Below are positions 55,431-64,000 of a stretch of 64,000 bases of DNA, one piece after another. Origin of the DNA: Gari tellinella (Eukaryota > Mollusca > Bivalvia > Cardiida > Psammobiidae). The position numbers and the translations under genes are program-made. Location of the stretch: contig OV277863.1 of the NCBI GenBank assembly GCA_922989275.2, positions 51,318,999-51,382,998 of the forward strand. Direction: 5' to 3'. The notes beneath the pieces are model-generated. The model ran no database searches and was not told where the DNA came from. It saw nothing but the letters and a program-made list of their open reading frames with translations. The stretch's first letter is position 1; each line of letters begins with the position of its first letter.

Positions 55431-55572
55431 TGTCACAGTGTGTAGGGTTATCATGACTTGTACGGCCTCGCTGTACAAGCGCGCTTTTATGGCGACGTGG
55501 TAGAGTGCATGACTGCGAACCTGGCGACCCGGGTTCAAACCCGGGTCGGGGCGAGTGTAACACCCGGCTACA
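55431..55572 (+). repeat. 5' LTR of the TRIM, with tRNA-like domain
   Basis: Box A-like TGGCGACGTGGTAGAGTG at 55491 and box B GGTTCAAACC at 55533 form a tRNA-like Pol III promoter inside the LTR. It lacks the TTCTTTATAAGAAC segment found in the 3' LTR. Confidence 0.85.
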
Positions 55573-55680
55573 TTTGGCGCCCAACGTGGTTTCTGTGACT
55601 GTATATGGTCCGAGTTCGACCCCCAGTCGTTCTCATACCCATATAGAAATTCGGGACGAATTTCAAGTTGTCGGGGGAGT

Positions 55681-55829
55681 ATAGTGTGTAGGGTTATCAT
55701 GACTTGTACGGCCTCGCTGTACAAACGCGCTGTTATAGCGACGTGGTAGAGTGCATGACTGCGAACCTGGCGACCCGGGTTCAAACCCGGGTCGGGGCGA
55801 GTGTTTCTTTATAAGAACACCCGGCTACA
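55681..55829 (+). repeat. 3' LTR of the TRIM, with tRNA-like domain and TATA segment
   Basis: Same boxes as the 5' copy (box B at about 55779). It adds GTGTTTCTTTATAAGAACAC, a near-palindrome containing TATAAG, before CCCGGCTACA. The first bases differ from the 5' LTR (TATAG for TGTCACAG). Confidence 0.85.
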
Positions 55830-56214
55830 AAGCGACTTCCCACTGAATCTCCTAACAACCGATAAAGTTTTGAGTAATGTTTTCTACTTTTAACTGCACC
55901 ATTGGTGTAAAAAGTGTTGGAGAATTGTGATGTCGACTATACAAAGTAGAAGTAGAAGAACTGAACATTATCAGGAACGTATATAGATAATCTACGTACC
56001 TGACATTATAGATCTAGATGTATCTTCAATAATTTTATCATTTTAAATACTTCTTTTTTACGCTAAATTTGAAGTATATTTCATACTTATGGTAAATAAA
56101 TTTAAACTACGATATTTGCCATGGGTGATAAAAATTGGGGTTAGCGAAATGGTGAAATGACCTCTTTAACTGCAATTACGAACAAGATTAGGACGAATAT
56201 TCAAGATCTTCAAA

Positions 56215-56293
56215 AGCCGTAATAAGTTATCTCCCCTATTTCCATTTCCGCCATTTGCATCATTGTCGCTACTGAAATCATGAGGACTCTAGG
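56215..56293 (+). promoter_or_regulatory. candidate promoter and first exon of the zinc-finger gene
   Basis: TTATCTCCCCTATTTCCATT followed by TTCCGCCATTTGCATC is a TATA-less start region with a YY1-type CCGCCAT word. ATCATGAGGACTCTAG ends at a possible donor GTATTT. Joined to the acceptor at 58461 its ATG frame meets a stop, so it would be 5' UTR only. Weakly supported. Confidence 0.2.
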
Positions 56294-56746
56294 TATTTCC
56301 TATATTTATTGCAAGTAAACACGGAACACAATCACCAAGATACTGTAGTCTAGTCCACATGTTAAGAGTTCATACATGTCAAGACTCAAGCATTGTGCGG
56401 ATACCAAACGCATTTAAACCCTAAGGCCTAATCAACTGTCCAAACATCACAACACATTTCCAAAATTTAAAAAAAAAATCAAAGACATCTCCTGACGACC
56501 TTTTGAGCATAACGCCTTGCCAGACAATTTCCTTGCAAAAAGCATGGATCTTATGGACATGTGGGTAGCAAAGAACCATTGAAGCTTCTCGTGTGAGACC
56601 CAACCTTTATATTTGAAAGTTTGGTTAGAAATAACCATTGAGAATCACTAGAGCATGAGTATAATATTGGCCTCACCAGGTAAATTGAGATTGGTATAGC
56701 ATGTGATGCATGCTTTAACAGTTAAAAGTCACACCTATCCAGACAA

Positions 56747-56761
56747 GGGGGGGGGGGGGGG
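56747..56761. repeat. homopolymer G15
   Basis: Fifteen G in a row. Confidence 0.9.
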
Positions 56762-57077
56762 TGTCCATCAATGGACTGAGGAAAAGTCTGTAAATATTAA
56801 CCTAGTTAACAAGCTTGAAAGTGTCCTTTAAATAGCACATAGGTCGGGTTTTTTTGTTTCTAAATAGTATAACAATGTTTATTTTTGTCATCCTGACCAG
56901 GTATATTGAGCTGATTTGAGGCCAAATCAACATATTTTGTAATTGGAACATCTCACTGATTTTCGCATATATAATATTCAAAACTTCATCTGTTGTTTCA
57001 ACAACATGGAAAGAAGATGGATTTTGTAATAGTGTTATGGGGCTGGAGTTTCACTTTTCCCTTTCTGACCTCTATTT

Positions 57078-57337
57078 CTATTTATTACTTCTACGCCATC
57101 AATTCTGATGATTATGATAAGGGGCACTTTTTAGGTGCACCGATGGGACTGTACCCGGCCGGTCACTTTATCCTGACACCGACGAACCAGTCGTAATGCT
57201 AACCCGAAATCCTGAGCGCCAAGGAGGGAAGCCATTACTACCAATTTTCAAGTCTTTGGTTTGACCCAGCCGGGGATTGAACCCGCAACCTCCAGCACTG
57301 CAAGCGGACGCTCTACCACTGAGCTATACAGGCGCCG
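57078..57337 (-). mobile_element. tRNA-derived SINE
   Basis: On -, a tRNA-like head (GGCGCCTGTATAGCTCAGTG ... GGTTCAATCCC; anticodon-position GCA, Cys-like) is followed by a conserved body including GACTGGTTCGTCGGTGTCAG and GTGACCGGCCGGGTACAGTC. The tail is AGAAGTAATAAATAG. A fragment of the same tail lies at 45085. A Pol III-transcribed non-autonomous retroelement. Confidence 0.8.
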
Positions 57338-58169
57338 AGTCATAGTAGCAATGCCAAAGGATTTTTAAAAAAAAAAAAAATTCTGGGAGAGTTTGTGTTT
57401 GTGACCTAAACATGTATAAGAAAGAAAAAAATGATGTTAAAGTACAACACTTGAAAAAAAAAGGAAAAAATAAAATGACACAATTTGTGCCTCAGAAATC
57501 ACTTTTTTCATTACATTGTTTAATATAAATGTCACATTTGACTTTTTTTATATCAGTTTTTCAGTATTGAAAACTTCGAGTGGCCATGTGGACTGATCCC
57601 GATCTCGCTTTAAAGAAGGGGTGTTTAAGCTCGAAAAAAAATATGCGTATTGTTGTTTGAAAGCCATTGAGTCATGCATATTAATGAGATCCCCGACGGC
57701 CATGCCCCCTTTCGGCGTCTGGCATTGCTAGACATAGTACTATATCTGTAGTCAACTTTGACGGCGGATTTGTGTAAATTTATGTACAGTAGAGAATAAA
57801 AAGAACCAAGATCTAAAAAGAGAGGATATATTTGTGAAGTAGAGTAAAAACTCCCAGAAAAGTATGATAAAAATTCATGTCAATAAAGTTGAATAAACTC
57901 TTTAATTTTCCTAACAAATTATTTCATAATATAGGACCAGTAGCATTCTATAAGAATGAGTTTATTTCAGAAGCCACTCCTCCTGCAGAACAAGTGGCTT
58001 GGACAATATTTTTTTATCCCTGAACAACCTATGGACAAGACCTATCCATGCACGCACAAGTGTGACCCAAATGACCTTAACCTTAGACTCTGCTTTCGAG
58101 CTTTGTTGTCTCTCTGACAACTCTTGTTCAAATTGGTATCTTTTTTACCAAGTCAGTATTCATATTACT

Positions 58170-58439
58170 TTAACCCATTACCCCATAGCCTCTTTCTAGT
58201 TTTGGAGATCTAGATGATCACTTAAAGCAGGTTGAATATAAAGCAGAAAGCCCCTTAAGGCGCATTCTGCTTTACTTTCAGTCTGCTTTAAGCTACCATC
58301 TGCTAGAATATAGCAAATACATGTATATCTTAAGATATAAATTTATGACTGTGTGAATTAGAAATATGTACTTCCATGAAGGAATAAATGAAAAGCGTAA
58401 AAAGGGGTATTTAATACTATTTATGGGGTAATGGGTTAA
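58170..58439. mobile_element. MITE, family B, inverse orientation
   Basis: TTAACCCATTACCCCATAGC and TATGGGGTAATGGGTTAA ends. It stops 22 bp before the acceptor of the next zinc-finger exon, so it supplies sequence right up to the splice region. Confidence 0.9.
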
Positions 58440-58461
58440 CTTTGCTTTCTTTTCATTCTAG

Positions 58462-61400
58462 GTTGATGACAGGCCCCACATCAAGATGGCTTCACATCTT
58501 TGTCGTTTACCTAACTTGCCCAAAGAGAAGCTTAAACAGCTTGTTTCAGGACGCAACAGGAAGTCAGATACTTATAAATGTGGAGGGTGTCTGAGAACAT
58601 TCGAGACAATCTGTGTACTTCACTCCCATTGCATGAAGCATAACCAAGGTGGCTCTTATTACTTTGATCATGTGACCAAAACAGCCTTCCCAAAATATGA
58701 TTCCAAATGCAGCTATGCACAAGTAAATATCCACGAGTCAGAAAATGATTCTTTTGAAAGGATTCTAAAGGCAACTGCAAGATCTATAAATGATATTTCT
58801 GATAGTACTCATGATGCAATTGATCACGATATGTCAGCAGAAAGTTCTACTAGGAGCAAGGAAGCTGTGATGGAGACAGAGGATACGGGGCCAGTGCTGA
58901 CCCCAGTCAATGTAAGGAATATTGTGAGAGGTGTTGATGGCCTTGTAACATTTGAGATGGATGAGAAGGATGCCCACTTGTTTGATGCTACCGCTACTGT
59001 CATTATGGATCGTATCAACATGCTGGGAGTTAACTGGTTAAAATTTGTATCTGATATGCAGGTAAAAATAATAATTTTTCCTCAGTAGGCAACTGTACTT
59101 TTCACATACAGCATGGTCCCAAATAACGGGAGTATAGTAAAACCTCTCTATTATCTATAACAGCCAGTAAATTATGACATCTATCAGGTGTTTAATGCAG
59201 TAGGCTGCTTAACTCTTTGAACCCTAGTCACGCATATATGCATCATTTGCAAACAGTGTACCTGTGAGGAGTACACTTGTCCTATGCAAACAGTGTAGAC
59301 CCTGATCATATAGCTCCTTAAGGAGCCATATGATCAGGATCTTTTGACATACATGTATATTGTAAAAATCAACCCTAGAAAGTTAAATATGGACTAGATT
59401 AAATTGCAAACTAGAATGATCCATTTGAGGTTTCAGGGAGAATAAGGTTAAAGAAACATGAACATTAAACAGAAATTAGCTTTTTATTTTTTCAATTTTT
59501 ATGTTTACCTAAATTGCTTTAAATCTGTCACTTGTGTTTTAGGTGTAGTTAATTAGCCTTTTCAGTGGTCGCAATAGAGAGTTTTACCAAATTTCAAAAA
59601 CTAGAAATATTTACATCTTTAACGAACCTTATGGTGTGATTACTCATTAGAATTGTCCCAAAGAGACAATGCTAATGGGTAGTCACACCATATAATTTGG
59701 TGCAGGCATGTAAAGGAGATGAAGTTGGAAAAGTGGAGTTTACTCTCAAGTATCTGGAGCCCTCAATACAGTCAAACCTAAATAACTCGAAATAGTTCAG
59801 GTCGATCTAACTGTAATCTACCGTATATATGGTTGAATTTTGATACATTAAGTGGAGCATACCCATAGCTTAGCCATGTTTTAACCTTGAAAGATCTATT
59901 TAACCAAGACAGGTGAACTAAGTGGTCAAAACAGGTTGAAAGTAAAGCAGCATAAGCTGTAAGGCACATTTGCTTTACTTTCAGCCTGCTTTAAACTACA
60001 ATTATTGGCTATACATGTAATGAAGAAAACATTTTTTTATGCTACATGTTACATATTCACTATCATAACTATAAATTAAAATTATTTTTGTTTGAGGAAG
60101 AGTAAATTAGTAGCTTAAAACTGTATGTGATCACTTGTTTTCAATATTACCCCATAAAAACGCATTTTTACGCCTTTATCTAATTCCTCCACTGATGAAA
60201 ATAGTTCCAATTTATACTGTCATAAATAAAATTTATGAGAAATATTTTCTATATTCTAGCAGATAATAGCATAAAGCAGGCTGAAAGTAAAGCAGAATGC
60301 GCATTAGGGCGCATTCTGCTTTACTTTCAACCTGCTTTAAGTGGTCACATATTTTCAAAATTAGAAACAGGCTATGGGGTAATGGGTTAAAAACAAGCTA
60401 TGGGGTAAATCGTTAAGAATGTTCATTAAAATTCTCAATTTAGCTGTTTCTCAAAATGTATACTGTATAATACAGGTGATTAGATGGATCAATTTGAAAT
60501 GTTTATCTTTGTTTCTGTTTAGAAATGATTTTGCATTGTTGTAAAAATCTATTTCTTATTAAAAGGTAATGGTTCCAACTAATGGAAGTCAGCTTACAAT
60601 GAAGACACCAGCATTTCCAGATCAGCCAATCAATGCTGGACCCTCAGAGAATATAGACACAGGTAAAGAACCTATAGATGAAAACCAGGAAACAATAGTA
60701 ACAGATCAAGAAATCCAGTTTACTGATTATAAAAATAACATTGAAGATAGAACTGATACAGAGACACACATGCCACATACTATTGATAGTGAAACTGTTA
60801 CTGAGGATACAAATAGCCACTCTATCCCAAGTTCTAGTCATGATCCTGTTTCAATCAGTGAAGAGCATAAACAAGAAGGTACAGTTGTTGATGAAGAGGT
60901 TAACCCTGTTATAGGGAGCAAAAATGAAATAGATCTATCAGAGTCATTGCCAGGTGGGAAACCTGTACCAGTTTTATTCATAAAATCAAGACCTGTCAGA
61001 AATCGCAGACCAAACTCCAACTTACTGTCCATTGAATGGGAGACATGTACACCTGTCAGAAGGAAGAAACAGAAAGAGCCAATTAGTGATAATAACACAG
61101 ATGATTTGACTGTAGATAAGGTTGATGTTGAGCAGGATGTTGAAAAATCACAGCACCCAAGTGTCTCAACTGGTAAGAAAGTGATGGAAGTGGCAAAGAG
61201 TGGTAAAGAACTTGCACCCGCTGAGGAAGCCAGTTCGGCTGATATATCTGCAAGCCAAGTACTTCTGGCCCTCAGTAAGAGAGGACAAGAAGATGTGGAT
61301 ATTGATTGTCACATACAGAAAAAGAAAGGCATGAAGTTACGTAAGAGAAAGCCTAAGGAGGACAACACTGAATTTCTTGTTCAAGAATCGACTTCTGAAG

Positions 61401-61711
61401 TGGAGATAAAGGCTGAAGCTGAATCGATGCAAAGTGATCACATGGAGGCAGAAACTGAAATGATACAAAGTGAAAGAAAATCATCAAAAGTGAGACCAAG
61501 CTTACGCCACAATACTGTGAAAGGAACTAAACAGTTATTAAACAGAGGGAGTAAATCTGTCTCTCAGAAACAGACTAACCTGGTGTGTAAGACGTGTGGG
61601 AAAGTAGGCAACAAGGCAATGATAGAGTATCACAAGCAAGCCCATCGCAAAGATGCCAGGTACAAGTGTGATACTTGTGGAAAGGGATTTAAGACGAAAC
61701 AATGCTTCAAT
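58462..61711 (+). CDS. C2H2 zinc-finger protein, two exons, 3' part beyond the window
   Basis: Probable nuclear DNA-binding regulator. Exon 58462-59061 follows acceptor CATTCTAG. It is open throughout, and the likely start is ATG at 58486 (AAGATGG, good context), although upstream coding is possible. It encodes one C-x2-C-x12-H-x3-H finger (YKCGGCLRTFET...HCMKH, residues about 30-52), then an acidic linker. Exon 60566-61711 (phase 0, acceptor TTAAAAG) adds 382 residues: Ser/Thr/Glu-rich disorder, basic nuclear-localisation-like runs (RRKKQKE, KKKGMKLRKRKPK), a finger LVCKTCGKVG...YHKQAH with a short spacer, and the start of another (YKCDTCGKGF). That finger is cut by a consensus donor AAT|GTAAGT, so more fingers follow outside. 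Reading past the donor would end inside a family C MITE. Confidence 0.85.
59135..59589. mobile_element. MITE, family F, split by family E (zinc-finger intron)
   Basis: TAGTAAAACCTCTCTATTAT at the left and GTCGCAATAGAGAGTTTTAC at the right. The family E element sits at the TTAA of GCTTAAAG, where intact F copies have a single TTAA. Confidence 0.8.
59209..59451. mobile_element. MITE, family E, nested in F
   Basis: TTAACTCTTTGAACCCTAGT and CAGGGAGAATAAGGTTAA with TTAA on both sides. Hairpin: GCAAACAGTGTAGACCCTGA with tip CTCCTTAAGGAG. Confidence 0.85.
59596..59763. mobile_element. MITE, family C, left end eroded
   Basis: Palindrome CATTAGAATTGTCCCAAAGA...AATGCTAATGGGTAG and right end AGTATCTGGAGCCCTC. 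Confidence 0.7.
59768..60030. mobile_element. family I left part followed by a B-type hairpin
   Basis: CAGTCAAACCTAAATAACTC starts a family I remnant. At 59931-59997 lies a B hairpin (AAACAGGTTGAAAGTAAAGC...CTTTCAGCCTGCTTTAAA). Confidence 0.55.
60145..60390. mobile_element. MITE, family B
   Basis: ATTACCCCATAAAAACGC at the left and CTATGGGGTAATGGGTTAA at the right. Hairpin: AAGCAGGCTGAAAGTAAAGC...CTTTCAACCTGCTTTAAG. It lies in the zinc-finger intron, 176 bp before the second exon. Confidence 0.88.
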
Positions 61712-61743
61712 GTAAGTCTGGCTAATGCTCTCACTGGTTATTG

Positions 61744-62054
61744 CAGGGCTCCAGATAAAAGGGGGTAAATTGAACAAATTCAACTATTTTTCAATCATTT
61801 TACCACCAAATCCTATGGTGTTACTACTCATTAGAATCGTCTCGAAGAGAAGATTCTAATGAGTAGTGACACCATAGGGTTTTATTGAGAAATAAATTTT
61901 TTATATAACTCATATGTATGCAGTAAACCACTCTTATACAGTCCATTCCCTAAATGCAGTGGTTTACTGCATACATATGAGTTATATCTGATTACCTCCC
62001 TTAAATACACAATAAAAATTTTAGTTTTTGAAATACCCCCCTTATCTTAATACC
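61744..62054. mobile_element. MITE, family C, with an inserted hairpin
   Basis: CAGGGCTCCAGATAAAAGGG starts 33 bp after the zinc-finger exon. Central palindrome TTAGAATCGTCTCGAAGAGA; the right end CCCCTTATCTTAATACC is decayed. A separate palindrome lies inside its right half. Confidence 0.8.
61903..61987. repeat. perfect 30 bp-arm palindrome
   Basis: ATATAACTCATATGTATGCA...ACCACT (61903-61932) and its exact complement (61958-61987), with a 25 bp loop. It is absent from other family C copies. Confidence 0.92.
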
Positions 62055-62159
62055 TTGTTGCTAATTATTCATTTTGTACTAAGAAAAGTAGTCCCCAAGT
62101 AGGATGTCTTAAGCATAAAATATACTACAATCATGTAGTTCTAGATATTTCTTCTACCT

Positions 62160-62296
62160 ATCAAACTTGGAGCTTAAAGTGGGTTGAAAGTATAGCAGAA
62201 TGCTCCTTATAAAGGAGCATTCTACTTTATTTTTAACCTGCTTTAAGTGGATACCTATTTTTAAAACTAGAAACGTTCTATGGGTTTATGGGTTAA
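62160..62296. mobile_element. MITE, family B, left end missing
   Basis: Hairpin TTAAAGTGGGTTGAAAGTAT...TTTTTAACCTGCTTTAAG around CTCCTTATAAAGGAG, then TTTATGGGTTAA. Confidence 0.7.
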
Positions 62297-62497
62297 GCAT
62301 TCATTAAATATTATGCAAGATGGTTAGTCTTAATGAAAGGAGATGGCCTAGCCGCCTTTTTGCAGGATAAAATAAATACAGAAAGTTCTTGAAAGAATGT
62401 TCTGCCTTATTTTCATCTTACAGATAGCAATTATCTGTTGGTATAGAACCCCAGGCTATTTCAATGAATGATCATTAACTTAAAGTAACACAATTAT

Positions 62498-62689
62498 CAG
62501 GGTTCCAGATAAGGGGAGTATTTCAAAACTAAAAATCTTTATTTCTGCATTAAACCCTATAGTGTTTCTATTCATTAGAATCATCTCTTAGAGATGATTC
62601 TAATGAGTAGTAACACCATAGGATTTGGTGCTAGATTGAATGAGAAAATGATGGATTTGTTCAGTTACTCCCTCTTATCTGGAACCCTG
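62498..62689. mobile_element. MITE, family C
   Basis: CAGGGTTCCAGATAAGGGGA and CTTATCTGGAACCCTG ends. Palindrome: TTAGAATCATCTCTTAGAGA. Confidence 0.88.
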
Positions 62690-62719
62690 CAATTTTATTG
62701 TAAAAATCGGTTTCACCAG

Positions 62720-64000
62720 TAGACATAGACAAAGACAAATTTTATTTTACGTCGGATAGGTTTAACAAATTAACATAAGTCCTGTAGGGCTTTTACTCCG
62801 ACAAACATAGGTAAACGTTATAAGAAACAAACAAATAAAACAGAATTAAACAGGATCACAGGCATGCATGCAAATAAACACAGTAGGCAAGTTGGTTTAA
62901 GCATGTTAAAAAGTAAAATAAATAAAATATTTTTTTGGTCAATGGGAGACAACTCATGCCCACTTACATTTAAGTAATGCATATATTGTCTCCCTTGACC
63001 AGTCTATAGTTAACAGTTACAAAGGACAATGCAGTTTCTAATTAAAACCCTGCACTGATCGTCGGTGTCACTGTTAATTAATAAAAAATTTACATTATGT
63101 CGGTCAGAGGAAGCCACTTCTACACAATCCAAGAGGAGTGGTGCATAAAGGCCAGTCCACTGGCAAAAAATTAATATAAAATGTACTGTATGAATTAAAT
63201 TAAATTAATTTAATAAATAAAATTTTAAAATTGTAAATTGAATTCAATTAAATTGTAAATTAAGGTAAGTACATGTAATTATGGATGTTTACATGAAATA
63301 GGGTAGCACATAATGAAAATATATCCCATGCAGAAAGCAAAATTTTAAAAGCTATTTGATGCTTAAGCAAGCAAACAGAATAAAAAAAAAGGTAGAAACT
63401 TAGGGAAAACTTCTAAAACACACAAAGGATAAAATTAACAAAAAACTAGGACGAACACAGAGAACATCCACACATGTTGCCATCCCATCTGTGGAGTAGT
63501 CTTTTGAACTGCGGGTAAGATTCCGCAGCTCGGCGCTCATTTGGAAGACTATTCCACAGCTTGATGGCCTCATGTCCAAATGATTTAAGTCCGTACCTTG
63601 ATTCATTCACTCGGGGCTGTATGGCTAGATTTTGCTTCCTGAAATTGAATTTACAGTCTCTAAAATTAACAAGATCATGTATATAGGTTGGAGATAATTT
63701 GTGCAAAATTTTAAAAACTTCTGAAGCCATGGTTTTAAGTCTTTAGATGTGCAAGAAAGTCCTTTTATTTTTGGATAAAAGATCCCGAACGGGCAAAGAG
63801 AAGTCATCGTTGATGAATCTCAAGGCCCGTTCCTGGATCTTTTCCATTTTGTTGGTGCTAGCTTGGTTGCAAAAGTGCCAGGCTAATGGGCAATAGTTAA
63901 AATTTGATAGAATGAAAGAGTTAAAAAACTGAGATTTTGCCATTTTTAGTAAAAAAAAAATCCAAATCATTAATCTCTTTAGTACAGCTAGCTGCCTTGA
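62720..64000 (-). mobile_element. LINE 3' end (CR1/jockey-like), running out of the window
   Basis: Minus-strand coding remnants at 63446-63970 are followed by a roughly 700 bp 3' region ending TAAAATAAAATTTGTCTTTG with a short TCTTTG-type tail near 62720-62740. The element continues beyond 64000. Confidence 0.7.
63446..63970 (-). pseudogene. LINE reverse transcriptase C-terminal region with an in-frame stop
   Basis: The frame reads SFILSNFNYCPLAWHFCNQA and NKMEKIQERALRFINDD, then, after a single in-frame TAA at 63743, RLKTMASEVFKILHKL, YGLKSFGHEAIKLWNSLP and PQFKRLLHRW. These are the conserved motifs after the polymerase domain in jockey/CR1-type non-LTR elements. It ends at 63446. Upstream of 63970 the frame is lost (poly-T region), indicating a frameshift. 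The presence of only one stop in about 170 codons suggests a fairly young copy. Confidence 0.82.

Larger units (their letters stand above)
55431..55829 (+). mobile_element. TRIM: 399 bp LTR retrotransposon in miniature
   Basis: Two direct repeats (55431-55572 and about 55681-55829), starting TGT and ending GGCTACA, flank about 110 bp. AAGC is duplicated at 55427-55430 and 55830-55833. Two bases after the first repeat is TGGCGCCCAACGTGG, the primer-binding site complementary to the 3' end of tRNA-Lys. A short purine tract CGGGGGAG precedes the second repeat. There is no gag or pol. This combination is diagnostic of an LTR retroelement reduced to its cis signals. Confidence 0.9.

Noticed and set aside
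55386..55784. 132-codon frame on the minus strand containing two near-identical segments
   Set aside because: It is antisense to the TRIM; the repetition is simply the two LTRs.
56993..57196. 67-codon frame with a hydrophobic segment
   Set aside because: Its second half is antisense to the SINE at 57078-57337.
57262..57336. Possible tRNA-Cys gene on the minus strand
   Set aside because: Box A and box B are good, but the anticodon stem has a mismatch, the acceptor stem does not close, and a SINE body follows.
61712..61768. Extension of the zinc-finger reading frame to a stop at 61768
   Set aside because: It runs through a consensus GTAAGT donor into a MITE and breaks a zinc finger in the middle; treated as intron.

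Overview
This is eukaryotic, AT-rich DNA, most likely from a bivalve mollusc. The evidence is spliced genes with GT/AG introns, a precursor for neuropeptide F ending in GRPRF-Gly (the lophotrochozoan NPY relative), metazoan mariner/Tc1, LINE and tRNA-derived SINE remnants, and a very high density of short foldback DNA transposons (MITEs). No operon, phage or CRISPR structure is present. Species cannot be named from the sequence alone.

Genes. Four loci have support. (1) A four-exon neuropeptide F gene on + runs from a TATA-like promoter near 16378 to a poly(A) signal at 25955; coding exons are 19202-19380, 20867-20931 and 25726-25820. (2) A small, very basic helical protein on - is assembled from three exons (46413-46320, 45335-45219, 44482-44322) that join in frame at consensus junctions; its family is not recognised. 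(3) A C2H2 zinc-finger protein on + has two large coding exons (58462-59061 and 60566-61711), and its remaining fingers lie beyond the window. (4) A possible small six-cysteine secreted peptide on - (38307-38636) sits downstream of a TATA-bearing block (39180-39460) whose near copy lies alone at 6890-7190 on +. A weaker candidate is the last exon and 3' UTR of a minus-strand gene at 27073-29027.

Layout. 1-5300: degenerate coding remnant, a dimeric ~180 bp satellite, a tandem duplication carrying palindromic MITEs, and a perfect array of twelve 71 bp repeats. 5300-16200: largely gene-free, with an internally deleted mariner, a Tc1-like element nested in a palindromic MITE, and a trinucleotide tract. 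16200-26000: NPF gene with introns full of MITEs. 26000-44000: MITE field, a triple-nested MITE, a 1.26 kb foldback and the six-Cys ORF. 44000-46450: the basic-protein gene. 46450-58200: more nested MITEs, an 820 bp element with 7 bp subterminal repeats, a LINE 3' end, and a 399 bp TRIM (LTR retrotransposon in miniature) with a tRNA-like domain in its LTRs. 58200-64000: zinc-finger gene, then the 3' end of a LINE on -.

Repeat logic. MITE families are defined by their ends and target sites. The families here called A, F, H and I have TA targets, B, E, G and T have TTAA targets (piggyBac-like), D/P has a 5 bp target, and C starts CAGGGCTCC. Their central hairpins, however, fall into only two related sequence modules shared across families with different ends. 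Several insertions are nested, so empty paralogues elsewhere in the window prove the target duplications directly.
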